NCBI RefSeq assembly: GCF_964340395.1
Contig: NC_135553.1
Coordinates: 12,390,501 to 12,454,500 of the forward strand
Origin: Glandiceps talaboti
Taxonomy: Eukaryota > Hemichordata > Enteropneusta > Spengelidae
Reading direction: 5' to 3'
DNA: 64,000 bases
Below the pieces are notes generated by a model. It was not told the origin of the DNA and did not search any database. It worked only from the letters and a program-made list of their open reading frames with translations. A program made the position numbers and the translations under genes. The number at the start of each line of letters is the position of its first letter. Positions within the stretch are counted from its first letter, which is position 1. Of this stretch, positions 53,473 to 64,000 are shown one piece after another.

Positions 53473-53527
53473 TTTAAATTTTATTTTTTTCCTTACAACT
53501 TGGCACTAATACGCTTCCGTAGACGTC

Positions 53528-54931
53528 ATCCCATCTATATTACGTGTCATTTATGGAGAGTATCCCAGAGGTCATGGGGTCAATCTCATCTGTCTAATGC
53601 TTGCATCTGTCATGCTAGTTCTGCTCAGAACAACGCAATACAGGTCATGAGTCCCCCAAAAATTGTGTTTTCGATAAACCGATTGACCCTAGTTTAAGCC
53701 CCCGACCCTAAACATTTTTTTTAACATTTAGAAGAAAAAGATAAGAAAAAATGTGTCCCCTTGACATTCATGCATGTCTGTTTTCTTTCCCCAGTGATGT
53801 CCATACTAATGTCATCAAAGTATTACAGAAGATGTATTCAGACCGGCATGTTGATTGTTTATGGGAATAGTTTTCTAATAAAATCATTAATTACAGTGTA
53901 AAAAGATAAAATAAAATAAAATAAACTCCCGACCTACCTATCCTATTTTCTGAGGCCATGTTATCGGCAACATACAATTTTTGTCGTTGTAAATAAATGA
54001 TGTATCCCAGGGGTTTACCCTAATGTTGAAACGGCATATCCGAAGTGTGCAATATCGACTCGGAGTCATATACCCTATTCAGAGACATGTTAGAAATGCA
54101 TGATCGCACGTCATAAAATGTTTGTCTACATGTACCTCTAACCGATATCTATCAATTACTTGCTGTTAGTGTCATAGTACAAAGGGTCACGGAAAGGACA
54201 AATCTCGATGCAAGTTAATTTCTGCTTTTATTTAGCATACACTATTCTTGTTCTCGCTGTACTATCATTACATGTAATATTATACATGTGTAGTGCTGTC
54301 GACAGTTACCTAGTCTAGTTGCAAGAAGGGTTGTTCTGCTAACTAAAAGCGATGGAATATGTCGCAAAGTGCCTGGGGTTACGGGGTGCTACTACCAACT
54401 GAGGTCTTGCTTGATCATGGAGCAGCAGGGTTAACGTCAGTTCATAGCACACGGAAGAAATATCGTAGATAATCTCATTGATATGTACGACTAATATGTG
54501 CATGTGCAATGACCCAATCCGGAAACTTTTGAGATGAGAAACTTTGGCGCATCACACCGGCAACCGCAGATCCGAGGAATTTAATACCACAAGACTGATT
54601 GCGCTACCAAAACAGTTTGAAAGGGATATTATATAATGTAAGAAATCAAGCGAACAATGGCAAATAACCAGTGTACACTTCTGCAGCATATGCAATGGGC
54701 TGTAAATTTCTGATCTGAATACTGTGACACATAAATATGATCTAGTTGTCTCGCCTGACTTGGTATTGAAGAATACCCTCTTTGTTACTCAGACTACAAA
54801 TGGTTTTCGCTTCTGATGTATAGGTACAATGTTTATGCATATACTAGTATACGGTGAAAGTACATGTAGGGCATTCATATGAAGTCAGTAGGCTTTATCG
54901 TGTAAACAACAGTCTTTTAATACTGTTCGTA

Positions 54932-54987
<56 letters not shown>

Positions 54988-55509
54988 ATACATGTACTTT
55001 TATGCATAAGTTTCCTATATCACTACACTGCTCGATGGTAGAGATATTGTGAATAATGTATCAACTTGAGGTAAACAAGACATACTAGTAAAACGGTTTG
55101 GTTGAACCATAACGGTAGATTGGGGGATCATTTGTGTTTCGCCTCATGCCCTCGGCCATGACCGGTTTAGAAGTTCATTCCGAGGTAAGGTATATATAGC
55201 CTACATCAATTGCGTAGTGAGTTTGCGTATGGAGACATCGTGAAAAGATAAAGGAAGACTACGAGTTGTTTGTACTGGATGAGGTGTACCGGGGAGGTGT
55301 ATAGCTGACCACACCTTGGTACTAATTATAACCGATCCAGTGTGGGATCGTTGACAGATTTATACAACATTTCAGCGAGAATGTTTTTTCTTCCATGGTT
55401 TTGTTGTATTTCACGACTTACCTGAATCTCACGATCGTCAGTCAAGCTCACTCGGTGTCTTAAATTCGCTTATGCTGATATAAGAATTGAAGTCGGTTTC
55501 ACAACTTAC
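53528..55509. other. Intergenic between foldback element and candidate exon
   Basis: Contains a decayed stretch (53690-53960) resembling the 'ccgaccctaaac' repeat at 36.6 kb and the (GTT)n site; no gene recognised. Confidence 0.45.
54935..54985. repeat. (GTT)n microsatellite
   Basis: Two runs broken by GAT; intergenic. Confidence 0.95.
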
Positions 55510-55620
55510 CGATGCAACCGATATTACACCGAGTGCTGACATAAACTCGGACATAAACCCCCAGTCATCTAGCGCTAAAACATCTTCATTTGCATACCAC
55601 CGTGACGTATTCGAATAATC
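55510..55620 (-). other. Candidate exon ending at a consensus donor
   Basis: An open frame reads HLWSNDDYSNTSRWYANEDV then LALDDWGFMSEFMSALGVIS and VAS before GTAAGT at 55509-55504. The only in-frame ATG gives a 15-residue start. Composition looks protein-like, but no family was recognised and its phase does not join the TRPM-like gene. Confidence 0.25.
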
Positions 55621-56080
55621 GTCATTGGACCATAGATGAGAGATAGAGACGCTGCCATAGACAGTGCCGCAGCGCAGAGGTGCATTGTGCAGTGGAGGGG
55701 AAAGAACCAGGGACGTGTAAACAGGGACATATCTATTTATACGTCCCTGAAAGAACTTAGTCCTAATAAAAAAAAATGTGTGGTTCCTATTACGCTCAAT
55801 TTTAGAATAAATTGGGTAGGTAGATTTTTATTTTATTTGTTTTTTTCTGTGTGAGTGTCTAGTTCAGGTTTTCCAATGTTTTTCAAATGGTCTCTGTGTT
55901 GTTTATTTCTTCCTATCAGATGTACAGCCATTACAGATTTGAAGAATAGTTTTATTTTGTCTTTTTAAGTTGGTTTCAATTTCTGCAATCATTATTTAAA
56001 CAACACCTAAATTATTATTAAAACAAGAGTTTTCAGCATGTTATTAAGAAAAGATATAATATAGTTGATGCAATTGGTTA

Positions 56081-56262
56081 CTAATTCACTGGGAGTGCTA
56101 GTGACAGCATATCAAACGCTGTAGGAAGGTGAAGTATTCCGCCAAAAATGGCCTTCTTTTCCACGGTAAATTCCAAAACAATAAGCAAGGGTCCACCTTT
56201 TAGTCTAAATTTCCCGAACATGGGGTCTGTAAGTTCCATGCACCTATTATATGTCTCAAATC
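56081..56262 (-). CDS. Candidate 3'-terminal exon of an unidentified gene
   Basis: Good acceptor TTTACTCTTTACTGCAG, then an open frame of 60 codons (FETYNRCMELTDPMFGKF, RLKGGPLLIVLEFTVEKKAI, FGGILHLPTAFDMLSLALPV) to a TAG. The 'GGPLLI..EF...FG.ILHL' stretch faintly recalls the C-terminal end of RAD9/PCNA-type clamp proteins, but this is weak. No upstream exons were recognised at higher coordinates; it may be a remnant. Confidence 0.3.
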
Positions 56263-56729
56263 CTGCAGTAAAGAGTAAAACCGCCTTCAAAAAGTTATAC
56301 AAATTGTACCTAGGAAGCGCATAGCTTGACAACTAATAGAGTGGTGGCCCTGACTGTGACCAGCTTATAGCGCCCCCACTGGCCGATGGATCTCAAAAAT
56401 CGATATTACGGATGATGGTTTTCAATTGGGAGACGCTACTTTTCTGTTTTGATAATAAATAAATACCATCTTAATAAATAAATACCATCTTAATACAAAC
56501 CGATGCAAGAAAGTATTATACAATGTTTGATGAGCTACTGGAATTTTTAATCATGCATGGTATATTTCTTCAATATGACTATATAGTACGTTTTTTAAAA
56601 GTTGTATTATGCTGATTTGACATCATGTCATCCTGTATTTTTATTTTATCACATTTTGATATTTGTCTGAGTTTCCATTTCATCCAGTTTTGGAGCCTGT
56701 AAATTATACTACTATCCATAGTTTATTCC

Positions 56730-56772
56730 AATAAATAAATGAATAAATGAATAAATAAATAAATAAATAAAT
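56730..56772. repeat. (AATA)n microsatellite
   Basis: AATAAATGAATAAATAAATA type run; intergenic. Confidence 0.85.
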
Positions 56773-58548
56773 ATAATATCATATTTCAGATAGCATGAAG
56801 ACAGTGCTAGGTGGCGTATACGTAAACAGCTGATCCAAAACTTAACAAAACAAAATTTTCAATATTTAAACGTTTTATATAAGTAATATGCAATGTACCA
56901 ATCCTTTATCTTTTACGAAAGTTGTTCTTCACAAATTACTCGCTAGCTTAATTTAATGTTCGTTCATTCGTCCGTTCCAGATCTAACAAGAAAAGTGGGC
57001 AATGAAGTCAGACAAAAATCTCGGGTACATGGTGGTCTGGGGTTGACTGTACTTTTCAGGGACGTCATCGACAAAGAGAAACGATGAGACATTATAATAG
57101 CGCCCCCATCGTCAGTCTTGCGCTGTACATGTAATTGTTTTCCTTTAGTTCTCTATACATATTAATAGTGTACGGCATTGATACGGCTACTGCAACAACA
57201 ATAACATGACACACGAGCCTGGGAAATATGAAACAAAAATGTAAATAATTGCACAAAATGCAATCTGCTGGGAACCGTCACAACACCAAAACAATTTCGA
57301 AAAGGGTGTATTATGTTACCTCTAGTACGCAAGCGATTCAAATACACGCGTGGGTTCGGACATGGGTTGATAAATAAAACCATGTGAGTGTAGTCACAGT
57401 GGTTGTACCATGCAGTTAAGTGTACATTTGTTATGACGAATATCGTCAAATACGATCTGACAGTCAACACTCGACCGTCGGAACCAAATTACGCCGTCAC
57501 TGACACGCTTCAAGCCATACCATATAAGAATCGATTCATTTATTTTCATTCACTATATGAATTTCATTTAAACTTTAATAACACTTTCTATTGTTCCTAT
57601 AATAGGCCTCTGCCCCTGTAATTGACATTTGACTCTGCTTATTGCCATCATTACTATACCAAGCTGAAAAGCTAGGATTTTGACTAGTCCCTGTAAAGTA
57701 CCACGCCCACCAACTTTGAATGGACGATTTGTAAGAAATGACAATAACATTTGCACTTGGCGGTTTTTCTCATGGACAGTAAAAAATAGTGCAAACTACC
57801 ACTTACCATAGAGTTAGACATGCCATAATTATACCTATGGGTACAAATTTCAGCGGCTAGCTACATATGACAATTCAGACATGTTGGTGAATTGTAATTT
57901 TAAAAAATGCATGAGCTACATTTACAAAGTGGAATAGTTGTTGAAATTATTCTAGATCTGTTATTGTACACCCTGAACAGTATTGAATCACCTGTGGGTA
58001 AACGTACTCCTGTAGCTAGATGTACGTATAATATGATGCAATAAGTCAAATTAAATTGATTTTTGGACCCGCACCATAAAATCAGCGCCACCACTCTCCC
58101 CCCCCCCCATGTGACCACTATTTTACATGTGACTGTACTACTAATGGAAAAAATCAACGTATTCTAATTGTAGGTATTTTAATAATTTTCAGTTAATGTT
58201 TTCTTGGGTGTATGAGCGGAGAAAAAACATCTAGTGCAACTTTAAAATATCTAATGTTGGTTTAAAGCGAAATTAGTTTTGTTTGAGCCATTCACTGAAG
58301 ACGAATCTGACATCACTTTCTCGTTTGCGTAATATAGACAAGGAAGAAACTTCCTTGTCAGTGGCAATATCAAAACTCAGAAAAACAAGTCATGAAAATA
58401 ACACCTTACAAGGACAGCGCTAGCCAATACCTATTTCTTTTTGCAAATCAGAATCAAATATTGCACCATTTTGCGGGTCAGAAATTTCTCTCGACTATAA
58501 CGTGAAAGTTAATCTATCTTGCGACCCACCAACAATAGATAGGACTGC

Positions 58549-58610
58549 ATTCATTCATTCATTCATTCATTCATTCATTCATTCATTCATTCATTCATTC
58601 ATTCATTCAT
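58549..58610. repeat. (ATTC)n microsatellite
   Basis: About 15 pure units; intergenic. The Ser-Phe-Ile-His frame over it is not a gene. Confidence 0.95.
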
Positions 58611-60723
58611 TACAACAATTCTTTCTTTCTTACAAAAATCAATCTACTCCACACGCACACCTAGTACCTTTCCACAATACGTATACGTATTTCAATGCAA
58701 GGTGTATCCTTTACATTTTAAGACAGATAAGAGTCACATTCTTCACAAATTATGTTGTAGTTTTTACGTTACACTGACAGTCACTGTCATGCTTATAAAA
58801 TATCAATATAAATATACTATACTGTTACACAATTCACTGTGGGTGCCACAGCACCAAAACAAAGTTTGAGTGCTATAACTTTGTTAATGTTCCAAATATC
58901 TAGACCAAAAGTTAATGTTCCGCCAGTAGTCAGTTTGTTTACTCCACCAACCACTGCAAAGAAAGAACGAAAATATAGAGGTATTGGATTTCAATGAAAT
59001 CGCCGGAGGGTACGTTATTTGCCTCGGGCCATGATCGCAGAGGTGAACAGTTTATGGGCCAATCACTCTGATCTGTCAAATCGGTGAATAGAGTCGAGTC
59101 ACGGTAAATAAAATTGACTATCTGATTGGAAAGTTCCCAAATTACAATCTATGTACCTCATACACGGCATACAATCCACAATAACAGCAAAGCTGTACCA
59201 GTGACTGCAATTTGAAGAGAACTATACTGTACACGGTTTTAACTAACAAATTACTTTTATGTGATTGATAAAATTACGTTCCATAGTTCATTTTTGCAGC
59301 CGGTCTTGATCACTGTTTGTTTTTGGGGTGTATAATGATCACCTTTATATACATCATAAACTTTACTATTTCATGTAAAAGTACTGTATCAACCTTTACA
59401 GGTAGCTTTCCTGGTCGGTATGATCGATAAAGAATGGTGCCGATCATCAACTCGAGATTTTTACCATGACCATGCGATGATCAGTATTCGTGTTAAAACC
59501 TCGCTCGGTTAAAGCTGAAAGTCCGAAAGCTTGTCAAGAAGCTGTCGTAAAATGACAAGGCCAGCATTTCGACTCTTTGTTAATTTTACGACCTCTGCTG
59601 TAAAACAACGGCATGTCTTCTAATTCTCCTTCAACAAGTGTCCACTAGCTTTTCCACTATTGTTGGCAGCATCCGGACAAAGCATAATGGAACGTTTCAC
59701 CTCAATACGGAATTTCTTGTTTCCGCCCATTCTGCTGGCCGTCTTTTTACTCTATGAAATCTCAAACACAGTCAAACAAATTTAAAAACTACATCATAAT
59801 ACTTTTGACAGTTGATTCTTATAGGACTCAAACTAATCAAATATATTCCTAAAACGTTCAACTATTGCAACGTTATCTCGAATTGATTTACTCAAAGTCA
59901 AAGCAGAAATGTTTCTTTAGTTTTTCTTTGCGTTTGACTGACGATTTACAGTGGTAATTTACACCATCGAAATTCCGGACATGACTGAGGTGTACGTACT
60001 TGACCCGGGAGAGGTGCAACGTTCCCCCGAGTGTTTATTTTCCTTTAGACTTACATCGTACTTGGCCTGTCTTTAAATCGGTTATTCTTAAAAAAAGTCA
60101 ACATAAGTAAACATAAGTAAGCCAATGAATTGTGCAAACTATCACTGCTTGCCTGTATTTCAACTATAAATTCTTTAACGCCAGTCAGGTGAATCTAAAA
60201 CTATTTGTCATCCTATCAGAAAAGATTTCAAGCTTCAATTGTTCCTCTGAAGTGAACTTTTCTAACTCGGCAAACATATTTTCTTTTACCACTAGTGCAA
60301 ATCCTGGTCCTTGAAAGGCTCTTGGACAGTTGTAATACATCCTTTGTATGTATACGAGAGAACAAATACAACCTGATCTGGCCATGCAACTACGCATGTA
60401 AGGTGCAAAGCGTAACTAATTAACATGACAACGAGAAGGGATTTTCATTGGGTGAATCGGCTGTAGAAAGCTGAGGTCATTTAATTTTCACCTTGTTCAT
60501 ATACAAGTAAATAAATCGACGGATACCAATACGGATCGTTCCTTTATAGACTACTTTAAGTTCTGTCTAAGCTTTGTAGTAACAGCGCCGTACGTTGGGA
60601 TCATACGACCTAACCTACTTTCCAGGATACCGAGTCTATACGAATCAGAGTAATACCTGTGGACAATATCTAACAACTACGACTTGAGTGGATCGGTACC
60701 TTCCATGTGTTTCCTCATCGCCT

Positions 60724-60743
60724 AAGCTACTATATAGTAGCTT
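60724..60743. promoter_or_regulatory. Perfect 20-bp palindrome with TATATA core upstream of the Ig gene
   Basis: The sequence AAGCTACTATATAGTAGCTT equals its own reverse complement and sits 233 bases before the Ig start codon. It could be a TATA-containing promoter element or a dyad binding site; function is inference. Confidence 0.25.
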
Positions 60744-60975
60744 TTAATCCGGTCTTTGTGGACTTTAGTTCCGTGTAGTTTGGAGACGAAGTCGTGATTT
60801 GCCAGCCTACTACCATTGTCGCTGGTATTTCAAGCGTGTTAAACATTTCAACACATAAAAGGAATGACAATAGAAAGGGTCCTTTATTTCGACCATGTAT
60901 CATTACGGGCACTGTTGTGTGTGGCTGGAAGAAAAAAAACCCTTAACAATACGTAGGTACGAGTGATCAAATCCA

Positions 60976-61056
60976 ATGGCGTCAAAGAAAGTAATCAACA
61001 ATGTACTGATATCATTCATCCTTGTTCACTTTACGTTGGTACCTGTTACACGTGCA
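60976..61056 (+). other. Signal peptide of the tandem-Ig protein
   Basis: Residues 1-27: basic N-region (SKKV), hydrophobic core VLISFILVHFTLVPV, and a plausible cleavage after ThrArgAla. Shows the product enters the secretory route. Confidence 0.8.
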
Positions 61057-64000
61057 ACACCACCACTGCAGGATTTCCCGAGATGTTATACATCTGGTAT
61101 AAGGTACGGCTCAAAACCCAACAGGATTGGAGACAGAGTGTCCGTAACATGCGAAAGCAGAGGTGGAGATCCTATACCAACCCTAGTGTGGATGAGAGGC
61201 GATGACGTATTATCTACATCACAAGAATACATCGAACAATACCTAAAATCTGAAAACATGTACGAATGGAGTCTATCGTGGATCGACCATGCCAGCACGT
61301 TACAATGTATTGAAAGTCACCCGGAAAACGTTCACGACAGAACATGTGAAATTGATCCAATAACCATTACTTTTGCTCCGGTACTTTTTTTTGAACCAGA
61401 GAGAATCGACGTGCAGTTTGGAATGACTATAAGTGTGACATGCAAAGGATATGGTAATCCTGGTTTGAGATATTTAAGATGGCTTTTTGGCAAGTCCCTT
61501 GATGTACCAGACAGTGATAGGTATATAATAGAAGAGATCGAAGAGAGACGGGAGATAAAACTGACCATAATAAGTTATAGTCAAAGTGATCTCTTTGTGA
61601 CAATTACATGTCAAGCTCAAAACACACTTGGAACTCAAACGGAACCATTGGAGATCAGATTGGGAGGATCCCTAACAACAGAATCACCTATTGATGACAC
61701 GCCATATGATGGCTACCCATTATGTACATCTTCAGGACTTCTAACGAATAGCATTGCAAACGTTGAAGGCACATTAATAACAGCAACGTGTGAGTCACGT
61801 GGTGGAGATCCCCCGTCACAACTTCAATGGTCACGTGGTTTTACCAATTTAGAGGATACTTATTACACAGATACATTCAACAAAATATGGACCAGTACAT
61901 ATCAATGGGTCTTAAATCGTGATGACAATGGCATTACTCTCACCTGTACTGAAACACATCCTAGATTATTCTTTCCAAGAACTTGTACTATTGGACCAAT
62001 CAGTGTTCAATACAGTCCTGACGTAACTGTAAATCCAGAATCAATGGAAGTTGCTATTGGAAATACTGCATATTTTACTTGTACGGCCAATGGAAATCCC
62101 TCACCAACAGTTCAGTGGTACTTCAATGGACTAACTCAAGTTCCTGAATCATCAAGGTACTTTATAAACACTTTTGGTACAACATCTTCTTTGACGATAC
62201 GAAACGTTCAACAAAGTGATTATGCAAGAACAATCATGTGCAGAGCTAATAACAATCAAGGATTTGATAATGTTTATGTTACACTGACATCACCACCAAC
62301 TACAACAATACAAACAACAACAATTAGTGACATTCCAGAGAGTGGTTATCCTACTTGCACATCTTCAGAAATTAACGTCAATGGCGACGCCAATAGTGAA
62401 GGTCAATATGTCAGGGTCACGTGTGAGTCACGTGGTGGAGATCCCCCGTCACAACTTCAATGGTCACGTGGTTTTACCAATTTAGAGGATACTTATTACG
62501 CTGATACATTCAACAAAATATGGACCAGTACATATCAATGGGTCTTAAATCGTGATGACAATGGCATTACTCTCACCTGTACTGAAACACATCCTAGATT
62601 ATTCTTTCCAAGAACTTGTACTATTGGACCAATCAGTGTTCAATACAGTCCTGACGTAACTGTAAATCCAGAATCTATGGAAGTTACTATTGGAAATACT
62701 GCATATTTTACTTGTACGGCCAATGGAAATCCCTCACCAACAGTTCAGTGGTACTTCAATGGACTAACTCAAGTTCCTGAATCATCAAGGTATTTTATAA
62801 ACACCTTTGGTACAACATCTTCTTTGACGATACAAAACGTTCAACAAAGTGATTATGCAAGAACAATCATGTGCAGAGCTAATAACAATCAAGGTTTTGA
62901 CAATGTTTATGTTACACTGACATCACCACCAACTACAACAATACAAACAACAACAATTAGTGACATTCCAGAGAGCGGTTATCCAACTTGCACATCTTCA
63001 GAAATTAACGTCAATGGCAACGCCAATAGAGAAGGTCAATATGTCAGAGTCACGTGTGAGTCACGTGGTGGAGATCCTCCGTCAGAACTTGAATGGTCAC
63101 GTGGTTCTACAACTTTAGAGAACATCTATAACGCTGATACATTCAACAAAATATGGACCAGTACATATCAATGGGTCTTAAATCGTGATGACAATGGCAT
63201 TACTCTCACCTGTACTGAAACACATCCTAGATTATTCTTTCCAAGAACTTGTACTATTGGACCAATCAGTGTTCAATACAGTCCTGACGTAACTGTAAAT
63301 CCAGAATCTATGGAAGTTGCTATTGGAAATACTGCATATTTTACTTGTACGGCCAATGGAAATCCCTCACCAACAGTTCAATGGTACTTCAATGGACTAA
63401 CTCAAGTTCCTGAATCATCAAGGTATTTTATAAACACCTTTGGTACAACATCTTCTTTGATGATACAAAACGTTCAACAAAATGATTATGCAAGAACAAT
63501 CATGTGCAGAGCTAACAACAATCAAGGTTTTGACAATGTTTATGTTACACTGACATCACCACCAACTACAACAATACAAACAACAACAATTAGTGACATT
63601 CCAGAGAGTGGTTATCCTACTTGCACTTCCTCAGAAATTAACGTCAATGGCGACGCCAATAGTGAAGGTCAATATGTCAGGGTCACGTGTGAGTCACGTG
63701 GTGGAGATCCTCCATCAGAACTTCAATGGTCACGTGGTTTTACCAATTTAGAGGATACTTATTACACAGATACATTCAACAAAATATGGACCAGTACATA
63801 TCAATGGGTCTTAAATCGTGATGACAATGGCATTACTCTCACCTGTACTGAAACACATCCTAGATTATTCTTTCCAAGAACTTGTACAATTGGACCAATC
63901 AGTGTTCAATACAGTCCTGACGTAACTGTGAATCCAGAATCTATGGAAGTTACTATTGGAAATACTGCATATTTTACTTGTACGGCCAATGGAAATCCCT
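60976..64000 (+). CDS. Intronless tandem-Ig-domain protein, 5' part (runs off the right edge)
   Basis: Open frame of 1,008 codons without a stop to the window end. The start is supported by an in-frame TGA at 60964-60966 and by a signal peptide, MASKKVINNVLISFILVHFT with likely cleavage after VTRA. Next comes one diverged pair of Ig domains (residues about 30-235), then head-to-tail 211-residue units, three complete and one partial. Each unit has Ig-A with four Cys (PTCTSS, VTCESRGGDPP, LTCTETH, RTCTIGP) and W as QLQW or ELEW; Ig-B is I-set-like (AYFTCTANGNPSPTVQWYFN ... TIMCRANNNQGF). A Thr-rich linker, SPPTTTIQTTTI, joins units. It is probably secreted or a cell-surface adhesion or recognition protein. 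The C-terminus, any membrane anchor and the final repeat number are outside the window. I do not recognise a named orthologue. Confidence 0.9.
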   Translation, partial: MASKKVINNVLISFILVHFTLVPVTRATPPLQDFPRCYTSGIRYGSKPNRIGDRVSVTCESRGGDPIPTLVWMRGDDVLSTSQEYIEQYLKSENMYEWSLSWIDHASTLQCIESHPENVHDRTCEIDPITITFAPVLFFEPERIDVQFGMTISVTCKGYGNPGLRYLRWLFGKSLDVPDSDRYIIEEIEERREIKLTIISYSQSDLFVTITCQAQNTLGTQTEPLEIRLGGSLTTESPIDDTPYDGYPLCTSSGLLTNSIANVEGTLITATCESRGGDPPSQLQWSRGFTNLEDTYYTDTFNKIWTSTYQWVLNRDDNGITLTCTETHPRLFFPRTCTIGPISVQYSPDVTVNPESMEVAIGNTAYFTCTANGNPSPTVQWYFNGLTQVPESSRYFINTFGTTSSLTIRNVQQSDYARTIMCRANNNQGFDNVYVTLTSPPTTTIQTTTISDIPESGYPTCTSSEINVNGDANSEGQYVRVTCESRGGDPPSQLQWSRGFTNLEDTYYADTFNKIWTSTYQWVLNRDDNGITLTCTETHPRLFFPRTCTIGPISVQYSPDVTVNPESMEVTIGNTAYFTCTANGNPSPTVQWYFNGLTQVPESSRYFINTFGTTSSLTIQNVQQSDYARTIMCRANNNQGFDNVYVTLTSPPTTTIQTTTISDIPESGYPTCTSSEINVNGNANREGQYVRVTCESRGGDPPSELEWSRGSTTLENIYNADTFNKIWTSTYQWVLNRDDNGITLTCTETHPRLFFPRTCTIGPISVQYSPDVTVNPESMEVAIGNTAYFTCTANGNPSPTVQWYFNGLTQVPESSRYFINTFGTTSSLMIQNVQQNDYARTIMCRANNNQGFDNVYVTLTSPPTTTIQTTTISDIPESGYPTCTSSEINVNGDANSEGQYVRVTCESRGGDPPSELQWSRGFTNLEDTYYTDTFNKIWTSTYQWVLNRDDNGITLTCTETHPRLFFPRTCTIGPISVQYSPDVTVNPESMEVTIGNTAYFTCTANGNP
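61711..62343 (+). repeat. 633-bp Ig-pair unit 1
   Basis: First full unit of the array. Its first ~90 bases (to the conserved GTGTGAGTCACGTGG) differ strongly from units 2-4, whereas the rest is nearly identical. The boundary is sharp, as expected after unequal crossing over or gene conversion. Confidence 0.92.
62344..62976 (+). repeat. 633-bp Ig-pair unit 2
   Basis: Complete in-frame unit of 211 codons starting GYPTCTSSEI. It differs from its neighbours at a small number of bases by eye. Confidence 0.95.
62977..63609 (+). repeat. 633-bp Ig-pair unit 3
   Basis: Complete unit. A cluster of replacements just after the first conserved Trp changes FTNLEDTYY to STTLENIYN, and QLQW to ELEW, while flanking DNA is almost unchanged. 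Confidence 0.95.
63610..64000 (+). repeat. 633-bp Ig-pair unit 4 (cut by window edge)
   Basis: Ig-A is complete, and Ig-B is present to CTANGNPS. The array therefore continues to the right of the window. Confidence 0.95.

Larger units (their letters stand above)
50381..53527. mobile_element. 3.15-kb foldback (long inverted-repeat) element
   Basis: The left arm (50381-51288) and right arm (52686-53527) are inverted copies. They look identical by eye except that the left arm has more copies of a palindromic unit near its end. The outer ends read GACGTCTACGGAAGCG and its complement; the terminal GACGTC is itself palindromic, so it may be a 6-bp target duplication or part of the inverted repeat. 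The 1.4-kb centre holds a third block of the same unit. No transposase was recognised, so it is probably non-autonomous. Confidence 0.88.
52686..53527 (-). repeat. Foldback element, right arm
   Basis: Reverse complement of the left arm, so the same two short antisense reading frames of 60 and 79 codons occur twice in the window. The end array is shorter (about 53285-53472). Confidence 0.9.
56263..60723. other. Intergenic upstream of the Ig gene
   Basis: Besides two microsatellites there is a 70-codon minus frame at 60185-60397 (…FAELEKFTSEEQLKLEIFSD) of coding-like composition but without splice sites or homology I can name. Otherwise nothing recognised. Confidence 0.4.

Noticed and set aside
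61086-61568. Minus-strand frames opposite the Ig gene
   Set aside because: Antisense shadows of a well-supported secreted Ig coding region.

Overview
The window is animal (metazoan) nuclear DNA, AT-rich and intron-rich. It carries many microsatellites, dispersed repeats with inverted ends, degraded non-LTR retrotransposon tails, two tRNA-Arg genes and a short TTAGGG-type interstitial telomere-like patch. Nothing fixes the species. The repeat load, the divergent TRPM-type channel and the intronless tandem immunoglobulin gene would fit a marine invertebrate such as a hemichordate, amphioxus or mollusc; that is inference.

Main gene 1 (minus strand, 49.5 kb down to 8.1 kb). By following splice sites and reading phase I assembled 27 exons that join into one open frame of about 1,210 codons ending in a TGA at 8134-8136. 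The product is a TRPM-family cation channel. It has an N-terminal SLOG/LSDAT-type nucleotide-sensor domain, a TRPM homology region of helical repeats, S1-S6, a TRP helix and a short C-terminal helix. Two features are unusual. Two ZZ-type zinc fingers (exons 7-8 and exon 10) lie inside the SLOG domain, between its 'HDFFVLLASDG' half and its 'LLQGGKLE' half. The segment between selectivity filter and S6 is much shorter than in typical TRPM channels.

Main gene 2 (plus strand, 60976 to beyond the right edge). This is an intronless, secreted or membrane-anchored immunoglobulin-superfamily protein with a signal peptide, one diverged pair of Ig domains, then a head-to-tail array of 633-bp (211-residue) units, each encoding two Ig domains and a Thr-rich linker. 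Three complete units and part of a fourth are present and are nearly identical in DNA.

Region by region: 1-8.1 kb is intergenic, with a 42-bp tandem repeat, a 0.43-kb imperfect palindrome and two tRNA-Arg(TCG) genes. 8.1-49.5 kb is the channel gene; its introns hold most of the repeats, including a 0.95-kb (GAATT)n array, a degenerate array of splice-donor-like units and several families of short elements. 50.4-53.5 kb is a 3.15-kb foldback element whose arms each contain a hammerhead-ribozyme-like motif and arrays of a palindromic TCGTAATTACGA unit. 53.5-61 kb is intergenic with one or two weak exon candidates. The two main genes are transcribed divergently, about 11.5 kb apart. Nothing in the sequence shows that they work together.
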